Virus record (IMG/VR): IMGVR_UViG_3300037088_001114
Span: 1 to 28,969 of that record
Length of the DNA: 28,969 nt
DNA from: a virus
Strand: one strand, 5' to 3'
The number at the start of each line of letters is the position of its first letter. The first letter of the stretch is position 1. A model generated the notes under the pieces. The model was not told where the DNA came from and ran no database searches. It worked only from the letters and a program-made list of their open reading frames with translations. The position numbers were made by a program, and so were the translations under genes. This document shows positions 28,927 through 28,969 of this stretch, in pieces.

Positions 28927-28969
28927 AAAATTTCCTTTCTGTTAGCATACAGAAAACTTGAGGTTATAT

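Noticed and set aside
1-28969. Complete circular genome
   Set aside because: Joining the ends gives only a few extra codons to the first, truncated gene and does not supply the missing part of its domain.
1-28969. CRISPR array or insertion sequence
   Set aside because: No spaced repeat series and no transposase were found; the only tandem repeats are the three 10-base units at 23653 and short coding repeats.

Overview
The window is a piece of a double-stranded DNA tailed-phage genome (or a phage-like contig) from a bacterium that uses AGGAGG-type ribosome binding sites. Neither edge is closed: the first gene has lost its start, and joining the two ends does not complete it. Gene content follows P22/lambda-like logic. 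It has an initiator-like protein plus a DnaB helicase with no DNA polymerase in view, an ERF annealing protein with a PD-(D/E)XK nuclease, RusA, a large terminase, and a portal - scaffold - coat - tail-accessory run that looks podovirus-like. No integrase, repressor or recognisable endolysin is visible. The host cannot be named.

Layout. 1-1925 (+): tail-fibre/adhesin genes with C1q-like ends, one probably broken by a frameshift. 1937-2795: small membrane and lipoprotein genes (possible lysis set) and one coiled-coil gene on the minus strand. 5852-2796 (-): compact operon from RusA through several very small genes to the large terminase. 6003-10252 (+): recombination and replication genes. 10314-11091 (+): small secreted or membrane proteins. 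11632-11127 (-) and 11847-12218 (+): small genes, the latter a helix-turn-helix protein that could be the small terminase. 14586-12342 (-): NadR-like kinase, PnuC-like membrane protein, unknowns, tRNA-Thr, tRNA-Asn, and a small gene with an in-frame amber codon. 14869-28926 (+ with a few - genes): portal, tiny lysine-rich proteins, scaffold, split coat gene and tail genes.

The most striking feature is the major coat gene. It is cut into three exons (502, 50 and 396 nt) by two closely related, ORF-less group I introns of 321 and 242 nt. P1 with the U-G splice pair, P10, P7 and covarying P8/P9 stems can all be drawn by hand, and the splice sites they give restore one 315-residue coat protein. 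Two introns separated by a 50-nt exon in an essential structural gene is unusual.

Other points worth attention: a potential three-way-junction RNA in the gap before the scaffold gene, a second nested inverted repeat at 12234-12338, a nicotinamide-riboside salvage-like gene pair, a 26-nt element repeated upstream of two operons, and a hairpin that hides a ribosome binding site.
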